This document shows, piece after piece, positions 16,734 through 26,347 of a DNA stretch of 64,000 bases. This stretch comes from Tunturiibacter empetritectus. GTDB taxonomy: Bacteria > Acidobacteriota > Terriglobia > Terriglobales > Acidobacteriaceae. Positions within the stretch are counted from its first letter, which is position 1, and each line of letters starts with the position of its first letter. The notes under the pieces were generated by a model, which worked only from the letters and a program-made list of their open reading frames with translations, made no database searches and was not told where the DNA came from. A program made the translations under genes and the position numbers. The stretch is taken from the NCBI RefSeq assembly GCF_013410875.1, contig NZ_JACCCU010000002.1, positions 930,001 to 994,000 of the forward strand. Reading direction: 5' to 3'.

Positions 16734-17894
16734 ATGGCCGCCTCAGTCGATCTACCCGATCTTCGCAGCGAGTATCCCCCACACGCCCCGGGCCGCGTCC
16801 CAGCCGAGCGCTCCTCCCTCCTTGGCCTGCTCCCAGGCATCGCACTTCTGGCCGTCGTCGGCTATGCCGGCAAGTTCGTCGAGCACTTCATCAACACCTA
16901 CGGGAAAGCTCACCACTACGTCCTGCCCAACATCGAATACGTGCTCTGGGCCATTCTTTTTGGGATCCTCATCGCCAACACCGTCGGTTTGCCGCGGATC
17001 TTTCGTGCGGGCGTCGCTACCTACGAGTTCTGGCTGAAGGCAGGCATCATCCTGCTCGGCGCACGCTTTATTCTCGGCGATATTCTAAAACTCGGCGGCA
17101 TCTCGCTGGCCCTGGTCTTCGTCGCCTTCGCATTCTCGCTGACCTTCATGACGTGGCTGGGCCGCACTTTCAAACTAGGTCCCCAACTCACTACGCTGCT
17201 GGCCGTTGGGTCCAGCGTCTGCGGCGTCTCCGCCATCATTGCAACCCAGGGCGCAATTGACGCCGACGAAGAGGACTCTTCGACTGCTATTGCCGCCATT
17301 CTGGCTCTCGGCGCAATCTCGCTGTTCACCTTTCCGCTGATCGGCCATGCGTTGCACATGAGTGATCGCGCTTACGGTCTTTGGGCCGGTCTCGCGGTCG
17401 ACAATACCGCCGAAGCCACCGCCGCTGGAGCCCTCTACTCCGATGCCGCCGGCAAGTTTGCCGTGCTCGCCAAGACCTGCCGCAACGCCCTCATCGGCTT
17501 CGTCGTGCTGGCCTACGCGATCCAGTGGGCACGGAAGGGCCTCGCCAGCCGCGGCGCCACGGAACAACTCGAGAACAAAGCCGCATTCCTCTGGAAGAAG
17601 TTTCCCAAGTTCGTCCTCGGCTTCCTCTTTATCTCTCTGCTGGCCACCCTGGGCTCTTCGACCAACCCCAATGTAGCCGCGCTGGGCTTTTCGAAACCTC
17701 AGCTCGCAGCGTTAGGGAACCTCAGCCGCTGGGCCTTTCTGCTCACCTTTGCCGGAGTTGGGCTGCGCACAAACCTGAAGGACCTGTTCAAACAAGGAGC
17801 GAGGCCGTTCATTGTGGGAGCAGTCGGCGAGGTCGCTATTGCCGCCATTACTCTGCTGCTTGTCCTCGGTGCCAACCACTTCTTCCATCTTTAA
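16734..17894 (+). CDS. YeiH-family putative sulfate exporter
   Basis: A 386-residue polytopic membrane protein of the UPF0324/YeiH family (Cons_hypoth698), with about ten transmembrane segments. The family is annotated as putative sulfate/sulfur-compound exporters, though direct transport data are limited. Characteristic stretches include GVSAIIATQGAIDADEED and GLAVDNTAEATAAGALY. The start ATG follows AAGGAGAG at five-base spacing. Upstream is a membrane micropeptide gene, downstream a strong hairpin. Confidence 0.88.
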   Translation: MAASVDLPDLRSEYPPHAPGRVPAERSSLLGLLPGIALLAVVGYAGKFVEHFINTYGKAHHYVLPNIEYVLWAILFGILIANTVGLPRIFRAGVATYEFWLKAGIILLGARFILGDILKLGGISLALVFVAFAFSLTFMTWLGRTFKLGPQLTTLLAVGSSVCGVSAIIATQGAIDADEEDSSTAIAAILALGAISLFTFPLIGHALHMSDRAYGLWAGLAVDNTAEATAAGALYSDAAGKFAVLAKTCRNALIGFVVLAYAIQWARKGLASRGATEQLENKAAFLWKKFPKFVLGFLFISLLATLGSSTNPNVAALGFSKPQLAALGNLSRWAFLLTFAGVGLRTNLKDLFKQGARPFIVGAVGEVAIAAITLLLVLGANHFFHL

Positions 17895-17913
17895 AATCAC
17901 CACCTTGTGGACG

Positions 17914-17950
17914 CTCCCGTTTCGCCGATTTTGGTCAAGCGAAGCGGGAG
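17914..17950 (+). terminator. Strong hairpin after YeiH gene
   Basis: A 12-bp stem (CTCCCGTTTCGC paired with GCGAAGCGGGAG, one G-U pair) with a 13-base loop starts 20 bp after the YeiH stop. No long T-run follows, so it may stabilise the 3' end or terminate with a factor. Confidence 0.5.
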
Positions 17951-18066
17951 TTCCGAGTGGGAAAGTTGTCACGCTTTCGTCACGGTGTCCTCATGGCGTG
18001 CCCAGCTATGGTAGCCTCCTGCAAGGGGTTGCATTATCCGAGTAAGCTCACCCCGACCCGTTGCCG

Positions 18067-20688
18067 ATGCTTGTAGCTCACCCAAAACCTGGTCGATACT
18101 TCCGCCTCACAGCATTCCTTCTGCTTTCGATTGGGCGACTGTGCTTCGCTCAAAACGTAGCTCCTCGGCAAGCGTCGATGAATGTTTCAGCGGAGACATC
18201 GAGCTCTCTGCCTGATGCGCCGGAGCCTCAAGTCGCCACCGACCCGGCCTCGTCTTCTGCAACAGCGGCAGAAAAGGTCGAACCCCCCGTAACCTTCGCT
18301 GGCACCCCGCGTCGTCTCCTGGCCGATCAAAAGGCCATCTGGACGAGCCCTCTGCATCTTCGGCCCAGCGACGCAATCTGGCTGGCTCCCCTTGGCGCGA
18401 CGACAGGTTTGTTGATCGGCAGCGACCAGCACACCATGAACTCGTTGATCCAAATCAACGCAAACGACCGAAGCAAATTCAACACCTTCTCGAACGCTGG
18501 CGTAGTGGCGCTTGGGGCGGCGCCGGCAGCCATGTACCTCTGGAGTCTCTTCAACGACGCGCCCCAGGCCCACGAGACCGGCCTGCTGACAGCAGAAGCG
18601 CTGGCGGACAGCCTGGCGGTGAGCGAAGTAGGCAAATTCATCTCCCTGCGTGACCGTCCCCTTGTAAACAATGCCAAGGGAGACTTCTTCAACTCCAGTC
18701 CATCTGCGTCAGGCTTCCCTTCGAATCACGCGACTGCTGCATGGGCGATGGCTTCGGTAATTGGAGATGAGTACCCTGGCTGGATTACCCGCACAGCGGT
18801 TTATGGACTGGCAACCGGCGTAAGCGTCAGCCGCGTGCTCGCCGAACAGCACTTTCCCTCGGACGTTCTGATTGGAAGCGCAACCGGATGGCTGATCGGT
18901 CACTACGTCTATCGCGCGCACCACAACTTCAGCCTGAACCCATTCGATTCCAAGGCGATGCCGGATGACTTTGGGGTGCCGCGAACCCACAAGACGCAGC
19001 AAGCGCAGGGAAGCTCTCAGCCAGTGCCTGTCGCTCATCATCCACCGCGGCTCTTCTCTGAAGATGACGATCCAGATTCGATCGGATCGACCAACGTCCC
19101 CATGGACAGTTGGGTCTATCCGGCACTGGAACGGCTTGCCGCCATGGGCTTCATCCCCGGTCAGAGTGTCTCAATCCGCCCGTGGACCCGGCAGGAGTGC
19201 CTACGCCAGCTCAGAGTGGCGGAGGACCAGATCGATATGGAGCAATACAACAGTCCCAGGCTTGTCTCTGAGGCTCGCCGTCTCATGGCCGATCTCCACA
19301 ATGAGTTCGAGATCGAACCTAACTACTACGAGTCGTTGAGTCTCGAGTCAGTTTACGCACGATACGGCACAATCGCAGGCCCTGCGCTGGCAGACAGCTT
19401 CCACTTTGGACAGACCTGGTGGAACGACTTCGGCCGCCCCCTTGGCCGCGGCGGCAGCGCAATCGCCGGCTATTCGATACGCGCCAACTACGGAAGGCTC
19501 TTCTTTTATGATCGCCAGGAGCTGCAGCAAAGCCCTGGGAATCCGGCTGAATCGCTGGCAATTAATCAGCTGATCAACGTGTTGGATCGATTACCGAACT
19601 TCGGCGACCCAACCATACAGCCTATCCCTGAAAGATCAGCCTACACTCGCCAACGGCCGATCGAGCTATATGCAGGCGTTGCCTTCGAGGGCAATGCGCT
19701 TTCTTTGGGCAAACAGGAGATCTACTGGGGACCGACTACGATGGGTCCGCTCGCCTTCTCCAGTAACGCAGAGCCAACGTACAACTTGCGCCTCGTATCC
19801 ACGCGCCCTCACCCGATACCGTTCCTGCCATCGCTGGGCACCTATCGCTTTGATATCGTGCTCGGAAAGCTCTCCGGACATAGCTATCCGGCACGTCCCT
19901 GGTTCAATGGGCAAAAGCTTGACTTTAATTTTGGCGATAACCTCGAGATGAGCTTCACCCGCTGGTCCATCTTCTGGGGCGTCGGACACCCCATCACACT
20001 CCACACCTTCAAGAACAATGTATTCAGCTTCAACTCAACCGGGGATATATCCACTGGAAACGGCGGGAGCGGCGGCTACGGAGATCGAGCCGATCCTGGC
20101 GACCGCAAGAGTAACTTCGACTTCAGTTATCGGCTGCCATTTTTGCGCCGGGCCGTCACCCTCTACGCGGATGCATACTCCGACGACGACCCCAGTCCAA
20201 TCGATGCACCTCGCAGGGCTGCCTGGAGCCCAGGCATATACTTTGCGCGATTGCCCTTTCTGCCGCATATGGATTTACGCGTCGAGGCCGTTAGTTCGCA
20301 GGGGCTTGTGAATGACTTCGGCGGCCAGCACTTCTTCATCAATAACCAGTACCTGGACGGAAATACTAATAAGGGATTTCTGCTGGGCAACGCTGTGGGC
20401 CGCGATGGCCGAGCTATCGAAGGCCGCACCGGCTACTGGTTTTCAGCGCGGACTAAAGTCGAACTAGGCTACCGGCAGAACAAGGGGGGCATCCAATTTC
20501 TTCCCGGTGGCAGTACGATAACGGATGGCTTCCTCAACGGATCCTATGCCTTCAATCAACACTGGCAGGCGCAAGTCTTCACGCAGTACGAGCGATTCCT
20601 GATTCCCTCCTACATGAGCGGCTCGCGGCACAATGTGAGCGGCTGGCTTCAGGTTACGTGGACGCCCGAGTTACATCTGCATCGCTAA
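18067..20688 (+). CDS. PAP2 phosphatase - capsule assembly Wzi fusion protein
   Basis: An 873-residue exported protein. A signal peptide (to about residue 30) is followed by a type-2 phosphatidic acid phosphatase domain (about 95-285) with the catalytic set: RDRP, PSNH (218-221) and SR...H...D (Ser255/Arg256, His262, Asp266). From about residue 335 to the end it matches the Wzi family of outer-membrane beta-barrels that anchor surface polysaccharide. The fusion suggests a periplasmic lipid-phosphate phosphatase tied to a capsule-binding barrel, perhaps acting on undecaprenyl pyrophosphate or polysaccharide lipid carriers; this is inference. A TTG two codons upstream is an alternative start; no clear ribosome-binding site is seen. 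Confidence 0.88.
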   Translation: MLVAHPKPGRYFRLTAFLLLSIGRLCFAQNVAPRQASMNVSAETSSSLPDAPEPQVATDPASSSATAAEKVEPPVTFAGTPRRLLADQKAIWTSPLHLRPSDAIWLAPLGATTGLLIGSDQHTMNSLIQINANDRSKFNTFSNAGVVALGAAPAAMYLWSLFNDAPQAHETGLLTAEALADSLAVSEVGKFISLRDRPLVNNAKGDFFNSSPSASGFPSNHATAAWAMASVIGDEYPGWITRTAVYGLATGVSVSRVLAEQHFPSDVLIGSATGWLIGHYVYRAHHNFSLNPFDSKAMPDDFGVPRTHKTQQAQGSSQPVPVAHHPPRLFSEDDDPDSIGSTNVPMDSWVYPALERLAAMGFIPGQSVSIRPWTRQECLRQLRVAEDQIDMEQYNSPRLVSEARRLMADLHNEFEIEPNYYESLSLESVYARYGTIAGPALADSFHFGQTWWNDFGRPLGRGGSAIAGYSIRANYGRLFFYDRQELQQSPGNPAESLAINQLINVLDRLPNFGDPTIQPIPERSAYTRQRPIELYAGVAFEGNALSLGKQEIYWGPTTMGPLAFSSNAEPTYNLRLVSTRPHPIPFLPSLGTYRFDIVLGKLSGHSYPARPWFNGQKLDFNFGDNLEMSFTRWSIFWGVGHPITLHTFKNNVFSFNSTGDISTGNGGSGGYGDRADPGDRKSNFDFSYRLPFLRRAVTLYADAYSDDDPSPIDAPRRAAWSPGIYFARLPFLPHMDLRVEAVSSQGLVNDFGGQHFFINNQYLDGNTNKGFLLGNAVGRDGRAIEGRTGYWFSARTKVELGYRQNKGGIQFLPGGSTITDGFLNGSYAFNQHWQAQVFTQYERFLIPSYMSGSRHNVSGWLQVTWTPELHLHR

Positions 20689-20764
20689 GAGACGCTTCGA
20701 TAGGCACGCAGGTATCTCCCGACAGCAATTCATGGGAGCGGCTGCCGTTAGTCATACACTGTTG

Positions 20765-21670
20765 CTAGTTCCAGAAAAGACGATTCATGCTCAATCGACG
20801 CTTCAAACCGACGCTGAACAGACTCTCAACTCGACCGAGCCGGTAGCCTAGCAGTTTAGCCGCTGTATGAGCCAAGGCAGAAGGAATAAGCCACCAATAG
20901 CGAGGCCAGAGAGACCGCAACTCCGATCGAACAAAGCGGCCGCCTTCCCCTCCAGCGCCACCGAACTCACTCAGCATCCAGCTCTCCTGGTGGTGCAGCA
21001 CGCCAATATCGAAGTATCGCCGGAACTCCTGCATCCAGGTATAGCTATGGGAGTGATAGACCTTCGCCTGAGCCACGTAGGCGAGCTTCCATCCCGCGAG
21101 CAGTAGCCTGGCGGCGGTGACTGTATCTTCTCCAAAAATAACGCCGCGCGGAAATCCGCCGACGGCCATCAGCGCCTCGCGCCGGTAAGCGGCAAAGGAG
21201 TTTGAGATAAAGATAGCCTTGAACCCAAGCTGCTCCCGGCTCGACAACGTGCGCACGCCAGACTCAGCAGGATAGTTGTAGAAGCGCGCATGAGCTTCAA
21301 TCGGAGTTGCACCACGACGCGGAAGCTGACGTCCAAAGGCAGCTGCAACGCCAGAATCGGTAAAGGCCTCGAGCAGGCAACGAATGGCATCGGATTGCGC
21401 CAGCTCAACATCCTGCGTAAGGAAGACGAGAATCTCAGCATCAGGTAACAGTTCAGCGGCCAGTTGCCTTGTTCCGCCGTGATTAAACTCGGATCTTGCG
21501 ATCACATGGACTCGAAAGCCCGCGGCATTCGCTAGATTCACTGTTTCATCTGTAGAAGAAGAGTCGAGAATCAACACCCGGTCCGCCGCAATTGATTCCA
21601 ACAGCAGCGACGTAAGCCGCGACCATCCCTCGGCGGCATTCAAAGTGGGTACAACTACAAAAAAATTCAC
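20765..21670 (-). CDS. Glycosyltransferase family 2 (rhamnosyltransferase-like)
   Basis: A 301-residue GT-A fold glycosyltransferase. The N-terminal VVPTLNAAEGW and LDSSSTDET give the nucleotide-binding part; QDVEL is the DxD-like motif; GEDTV is the acceptor-side acidic motif. Similarity is to rhamnosyltransferases of the WbbL/RfbF type, which would fit the dTDP-rhamnose operon downstream. It probably adds a sugar to a lipid-linked repeat unit at the inner membrane. The start codon is GTG. It lies between the Wzi-like gene and the large export gene. Confidence 0.88.
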   Translation of the reverse strand: MNFFVVVPTLNAAEGWSRLTSLLLESIAADRVLILDSSSTDETVNLANAAGFRVHVIARSEFNHGGTRQLAAELLPDAEILVFLTQDVELAQSDAIRCLLEAFTDSGVAAAFGRQLPRRGATPIEAHARFYNYPAESGVRTLSSREQLGFKAIFISNSFAAYRREALMAVGGFPRGVIFGEDTVTAARLLLAGWKLAYVAQAKVYHSHSYTWMQEFRRYFDIGVLHHQESWMLSEFGGAGGEGGRFVRSELRSLWPRYWWLIPSALAHTAAKLLGYRLGRVESLFSVGLKRRLSMNRLFWN

Positions 21671-21883
21671 CTGTCAGAGGTTATCACTGTTGAAACGGCG
21701 GTTTATAGAGATAAGCTGAGTCGTCGAGGGGAGTGTGGCGGCGTACATTCTGTCACTCTCTGGTTACATTCTCGCTCAAGAATCGCGGTGGCAGAACCGA
21801 TCACTCCGATGCCGGCATCGATTCAGTTGGAGGGACTGCAATTCCATTTTCAGCATTCCAACCCACGGCTAAATGTCGTCTCT

Positions 21884-24718
21884 CTAGAAGACAACGTTAG
21901 CCGCGGCTATGGCAAGTCCAAACTGACCGACGATCTGCGCAATATCGACGATTAGCCGTATCGTATTGCCCTTGGTCAGATTCAATGGGACCACTACCGT
22001 GTCGCCAGGATACAAGTGGAGCGAGTCAAAGCTGTTTCCTCGTAACGAAGAACTATATTGCTTGCTGATCACAGATCCACTCGCTCTAATGACGTAAGCC
22101 CGGCTCTTATCAGCATCTCTATTGGAGCCACCGGCTAGTCTTATGTAGCCGCCAAGCCTGCGTTGTGACTCGAAAACAAAAGAGTTCTGGTTATAGACTG
22201 CCCCATCGACGCTTACGGTAGAGGGAACACGCGGAACGATGAAACGGTCTCCATCTTCGAGTGGGAGATCAGGGATCTGGCTCAAGTCGCGGCTGTCAGG
22301 CTTCAAATCCAACACGATGCGTCCGGTCGCCCTCGCTTGCCGCAAGCTGGCGATGATGTTCTGATTCTGGGCCTGAGTTGCAGCTGCGGCTGCGGTGTCC
22401 GAAGCGCTTATAGCTCGGCCCGCATTATTTGTTGCGTTTGTACTCACCTGCAGCGCAATCTCGTCGACGTATTGATTCAGGCGCTGTTGTTGCACCCGAC
22501 GTGTAGATTCGCGAGTGAACTCCGAGCCATAGAGATATGCTTCCGAGGTAAACCCGCCGGCACGCTCTACCAACTGTCGCAAGGTCTCGCCTGGCAGAAC
22601 GCTGTAGACACCAGAGGAGGCAAACTCTCCCTCCAGCCGCACGAATCGGGTCTGTTGCGCCTGGGGCACCCGAATGTCAGCCTTCGAGAATATGGTAAGA
22701 ACATCGCCGGGAAGCAGCTCGATATTCTGAGCAGCGTCTTCTTCTAATATCGCTTTGCCGAGATTGAATGGGACGAGAGAGGTTGTCAGGTTCGCTTTGC
22801 TCTGACGCTCGATGACCGCGTAGCTCCAGTCGATATCGGGCTCGCTCAACTTGACATTATTCCGCGGCTTAAACTCTCCAGACGATGCACTTGCCACAGT
22901 TGAACCCAGACTCGCGCTGGCTGCACTGACGCGATTTGTAGGTGCCGTGTTGAACTGGGAGCCATTTTGCGGCAACCCGGATAGGTTGGAGTTGCTACCG
23001 CTGTAGGCGTTTTGATTGTTGTTCGCCGAATTCGTCCCACTTATTCCGTTGGCTGCATTTGCCGCTGCGGAAGGAGAATATCGATCATTGCTTCCGCTCA
23101 ACGAGGTCTGAGAAGCGGGAATTTTGATGCAGTCGAGTCCGCCATCGGTGGGGGGATCGGTATCGTTGTCGTTTCCCATATCGCTATCCGTCGTTCGATA
23201 GCTACTTCCTTCTTCGCTTCCGAAGGCCAGCCCAATTAAATTGGGATTCCTGGTAGAGGAGTATCTCCAGTTGGGGTTAGATCCTTCCTCTCCAACAGGA
23301 ATCCCGTACCGCAGATTTGGAATGCCGTAGGGGGTCAAGGGAAGGCAGGTGGGAATGTAGGTCAGAGTGGGCTGACCGAGTTGGCTTCGCTTCAACCAAT
23401 AGTCGCGGGTGATCAATGCATCTTTATCGGGCAGCAGATCGCGAATGCGCATTCCCGGCTTCCAAGTGTACCGTCCCGGATTAGCCACATTTCCGCGCAG
23501 CGTGACCGCATCCTTGTACTGGCTGACCACCGCGTCCAGCTCCAACACGTCGCCATTCTGCATCACAGTCGCTCTTCCCTGCGCGTCAAGGGATATCTCA
23601 AGCATGCTACGCCTGCGGCGCTCGTCCACTCTCTCTAACCGGACCCTCTGTCCCGAAGCAACGTTCGTCAAACCTGCCGCCAACTCGAGAACATCCCCGA
23701 CGGTTGTATCGCTCGGTGACTTGAGCTCGTAGATCGCTGGATGATTGACACTTCCAGTGACAGCCACCTGCGGACCGACCGGCGGAATGTAGATAACGTC
23801 CCCGGGCAGGAGTTTTTCATCCTTCGATTTGTCGCCACGCTGCAGCAGGTCATACAAATCGAAATCAACGACTACTTTATCGCCGCGTTTCAACTGAATG
23901 TGTCGCAGGCTTCCCTGCGGAGTTGGTCCCCCCGTGGCGAAGAGAGCGTTGGTCAGTGTGCTCAACGAGCTGATCGTATAGCTTCCTGGCCTGCGCGCTT
24001 GTCCTACCACAAATACCTGAATGGACCTCAACTGGCCCAGATTCACATTGAGATCAAAGTTTCGGAAGACCCTGCTAATCTGGCTCTTCAAAAAGTCATG
24101 CATCTGCTCAAACTTCACCCCAGCAACGTGAACCGAGCCTACCTGGGGCACGAAGATGCTTCCAGATCGATCTACCAGAAAGCGGCCGTTCAAGGTAACC
24201 TGGCCCCACATCTGGATCAGCAACTGGTCGCCCGGCCCTACGACGTAATCTGGCGTCACCGGTATCTGGTTGACCGGCGCGAAAGTAGACGGCAAGTTGC
24301 GAAATAGATTCACGCCGTAGATCGGCAGCATCTTCCCAATCGAATTAGCGACCAGAAGTTGAAACTCAGTGGGCGAGTCCAGCGGAAGAGGAGTCTGAAG
24401 ATTCTGATTTTGCTGTTGGGTCCGAGTATTATTTTGCGAGTTGGTTTGGGTGTCCTGCTGCCCGGGCACAATAATCTGCGGAGTCAAGGTCTGTTGCTGC
24501 TGCTGATTGACCGATGGGTTGCGGAGCTGAAGGTTGCTTTGATCGTCAGAAGACTGACACGTCGGATCATTCGGGTCGCAGGACTGCTGCTGTGAAGTTT
24601 GCCCACTGAGCGCCTGACCGAATTGTTCGAACTGAGCAGAGGATGTTAGCGTTCCGAACACGCTGACTAGAAGCACATATCCAAACCTGCGTACTCTGGG
24701 GGAACTACCAAACTGCAT
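21884..24718 (-). CDS. Large SLBB-domain polysaccharide export protein (Wza-like)
   Basis: A 944-residue exported protein, more than twice the usual Wza length. A signal peptide (about 1-28) is followed by a Gln/Asn-rich linker (to about 110), a Poly_export domain (about 155-240; VVGPGDQLLIQMWGQV), then several SLBB soluble-ligand-binding beta-grasp domains (clear ones near 245, 325, 395, 690, 825). A Ser/Asn/Gly-rich, probably disordered insert lies about 490-610. No lipobox Cys follows the signal, unlike Wza. The C-terminus is a hydrophobic/amphipathic stretch that could form the outer-membrane helix. The ATG at 24718 has GAGG upstream; a TTG six codons earlier is less likely. Confidence 0.88.
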   Translation of the reverse strand: MQFGSSPRVRRFGYVLLVSVFGTLTSSAQFEQFGQALSGQTSQQQSCDPNDPTCQSSDDQSNLQLRNPSVNQQQQQTLTPQIIVPGQQDTQTNSQNNTRTQQQNQNLQTPLPLDSPTEFQLLVANSIGKMLPIYGVNLFRNLPSTFAPVNQIPVTPDYVVGPGDQLLIQMWGQVTLNGRFLVDRSGSIFVPQVGSVHVAGVKFEQMHDFLKSQISRVFRNFDLNVNLGQLRSIQVFVVGQARRPGSYTISSLSTLTNALFATGGPTPQGSLRHIQLKRGDKVVVDFDLYDLLQRGDKSKDEKLLPGDVIYIPPVGPQVAVTGSVNHPAIYELKSPSDTTVGDVLELAAGLTNVASGQRVRLERVDERRRRSMLEISLDAQGRATVMQNGDVLELDAVVSQYKDAVTLRGNVANPGRYTWKPGMRIRDLLPDKDALITRDYWLKRSQLGQPTLTYIPTCLPLTPYGIPNLRYGIPVGEEGSNPNWRYSSTRNPNLIGLAFGSEEGSSYRTTDSDMGNDNDTDPPTDGGLDCIKIPASQTSLSGSNDRYSPSAAANAANGISGTNSANNNQNAYSGSNSNLSGLPQNGSQFNTAPTNRVSAASASLGSTVASASSGEFKPRNNVKLSEPDIDWSYAVIERQSKANLTTSLVPFNLGKAILEEDAAQNIELLPGDVLTIFSKADIRVPQAQQTRFVRLEGEFASSGVYSVLPGETLRQLVERAGGFTSEAYLYGSEFTRESTRRVQQQRLNQYVDEIALQVSTNATNNAGRAISASDTAAAAATQAQNQNIIASLRQARATGRIVLDLKPDSRDLSQIPDLPLEDGDRFIVPRVPSTVSVDGAVYNQNSFVFESQRRLGGYIRLAGGSNRDADKSRAYVIRASGSVISKQYSSSLRGNSFDSLHLYPGDTVVVPLNLTKGNTIRLIVDIAQIVGQFGLAIAAANVVF

Positions 24719-24799
24719 CTGCTCTAATCCTCGCAACCTTCTTTTAGCCTAGTATCGTTCATCATACAATCAGCAGCCGAACTCGCTGAAATGGCGGCC

Positions 24800-24831
24800 G
24801 GACACCTGATCTCCGGATCTCTCAGGTGCCC
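24800..24831 (-). terminator. Hairpin between gatA and the SLBB export gene
   Basis: Inverted repeat CACCTGA / TCAGGTG, extended by two GC pairs past one mismatch, lies in the 159-bp gap downstream of gatA. It could end the DUF721-gatC-gatA transcript; there is no T-run. Confidence 0.35.
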
Positions 24832-24877
24832 GATCCCATCAAAATGGCGGAGCGTCCTCCTGTAAGGAAAGCCAGCC

Positions 24878-26347
24878 TCAGGCACCAGACTCCTGGCGAG
24901 CTTGTTGCGTCTCCACGGCCTGCGCCACTCGAAGCATCGTCGATTCATCAAAGTGATTGCCCAGGACTTGAACTCCGATCGGCAATCCTTCCTTCGTCTG
25001 CCCGCAGGGCACGGACACACCGCAGATACCCGCCAGACTCGCAGCCACCGAGTAAATGTCCTCCAGATACATCTGGACAGGGTCGTCTGTCTTTTCGCCC
25101 AGCTTGAATGCCGGGGTCGGAGTCACGGGAGCCACCAGCACATCCACATCGGCAAATGCCGTCAGAAAGTCGCGGGTCAACAGAGTTCGAACCTGCTGCG
25201 CCTTGCGGTAATACGCGTCATAGTAGCCCGCACTGAGGGCATAAGTGCCCAGCAGGATTCGCCGCTTCACTTCGGCGCCAAAGCCTGCATCTCGAGTCTT
25301 GCGAAACATCGCGGACAACGTGGTCGCCTCTTCCGCCCTTAACCCGAACCTGACCCCATCGAACCGGGAGAGATTGGAGGATGCCTCTGCCGTCGCAATC
25401 ACGTAATAGGTTGGAATCGCGTATTTGGTGTGCGGTAAACTGACCGGCTTCACCACGCATCCCACCAGCTTCAGACCAGCAATTACACCATCGATTGCGC
25501 TGCGAATCTCCGGATCTAATCCTTCGCCGAAGTACTCCTCCGGCACGCCGATCCGCAACCCCTCCACAGGTTTTCCCAGTCCGGCAACATAGTCATCCAC
25601 CGGCCTGGTCGATGAGGTTGCATCCATAACATCTTTTCCTGCAATCACCTGCAGTACAGTTGCCGCGTCCTTGACAGTCGTGGTGAATGGCCCGACGCGA
25701 TCCAGCGAGGAGGCGAATGCAATCAATCCATAGCGGCTGACCCTGCCATAGGTAGGCAAGACCCCCACCACGCCGCAAAAGGCCGCTGGCTGGCGAATCG
25801 ACCCGCCAGTATCGGATCCAAGGGTTGCTACTGCAAAATTTGCCGCCACGGCAGCCGCCGATCCGCCGCTCGATCCGCCGGGGACACGATCTAACGCTTT
25901 TGGATTCAATACCGGCCCATAGGCAGAGTTCTCATTCGACGAACCCATGGCAAACTCGTCGCAGTTCAACTTTCCCAGCAGCACCGCCCCAGCCTCTTCC
26001 AGCTTAGCGACCGCAGTCGCATCATACGGCGGCCGATACCCCTTCAAAATAAGAGACCCTGCAGTGGCCGGGGCTCCCTTCATGACAAGAACATCTTTGA
26101 TGCCCACTGGAACCCCTGCCAGCGGCGGCAGCGGGTTCCCCCTGGAGGCCATCTCATCGATCCTCTCAGCCTGGGCCATCGCCCGCTCACGGCTGAACGC
26201 CAGAAAGCTGTTAATCTTGCCGTCCTGGGAGGCGATGCGGTCATAGTGCTGCTCCGCAAGCGCTGTTGCCGTAGTTTCACCCGAAGCTACCGCCTTATGC
26301 GCGGCATCGATCGTTAGATTTTCCAGGTTCACTACCTTTGCGCTCAC
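24878..26347 (-). CDS. gatA: Asp-tRNA(Asn)/Glu-tRNA(Gln) amidotransferase subunit A
   Basis: A 489-residue amidase-signature subunit of GatCAB. It hydrolyses glutamine and supplies ammonia for conversion of mischarged Glu-tRNA(Gln) or Asp-tRNA(Asn). The Ser-cisSer-Lys triad is intact: Lys84 (GIKDVLV), Ser159 in the GGSSGGS loop (157-163) and Ser183 (DTGGS). Length is standard. The GTG start overlaps the gatC stop (GTGA), showing coupling. The third subunit gene, gatB, is not in the window. The operon sits between two polysaccharide genes with no obvious functional link. Confidence 0.96.
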   Translation of the reverse strand: MSAKVVNLENLTIDAAHKAVASGETTATALAEQHYDRIASQDGKINSFLAFSRERAMAQAERIDEMASRGNPLPPLAGVPVGIKDVLVMKGAPATAGSLILKGYRPPYDATAVAKLEEAGAVLLGKLNCDEFAMGSSNENSAYGPVLNPKALDRVPGGSSGGSAAAVAANFAVATLGSDTGGSIRQPAAFCGVVGVLPTYGRVSRYGLIAFASSLDRVGPFTTTVKDAATVLQVIAGKDVMDATSSTRPVDDYVAGLGKPVEGLRIGVPEEYFGEGLDPEIRSAIDGVIAGLKLVGCVVKPVSLPHTKYAIPTYYVIATAEASSNLSRFDGVRFGLRAEEATTLSAMFRKTRDAGFGAEVKRRILLGTYALSAGYYDAYYRKAQQVRTLLTRDFLTAFADVDVLVAPVTPTPAFKLGEKTDDPVQMYLEDIYSVAASLAGICGVSVPCGQTKEGLPIGVQVLGNHFDESTMLRVAQAVETQQARQESGA

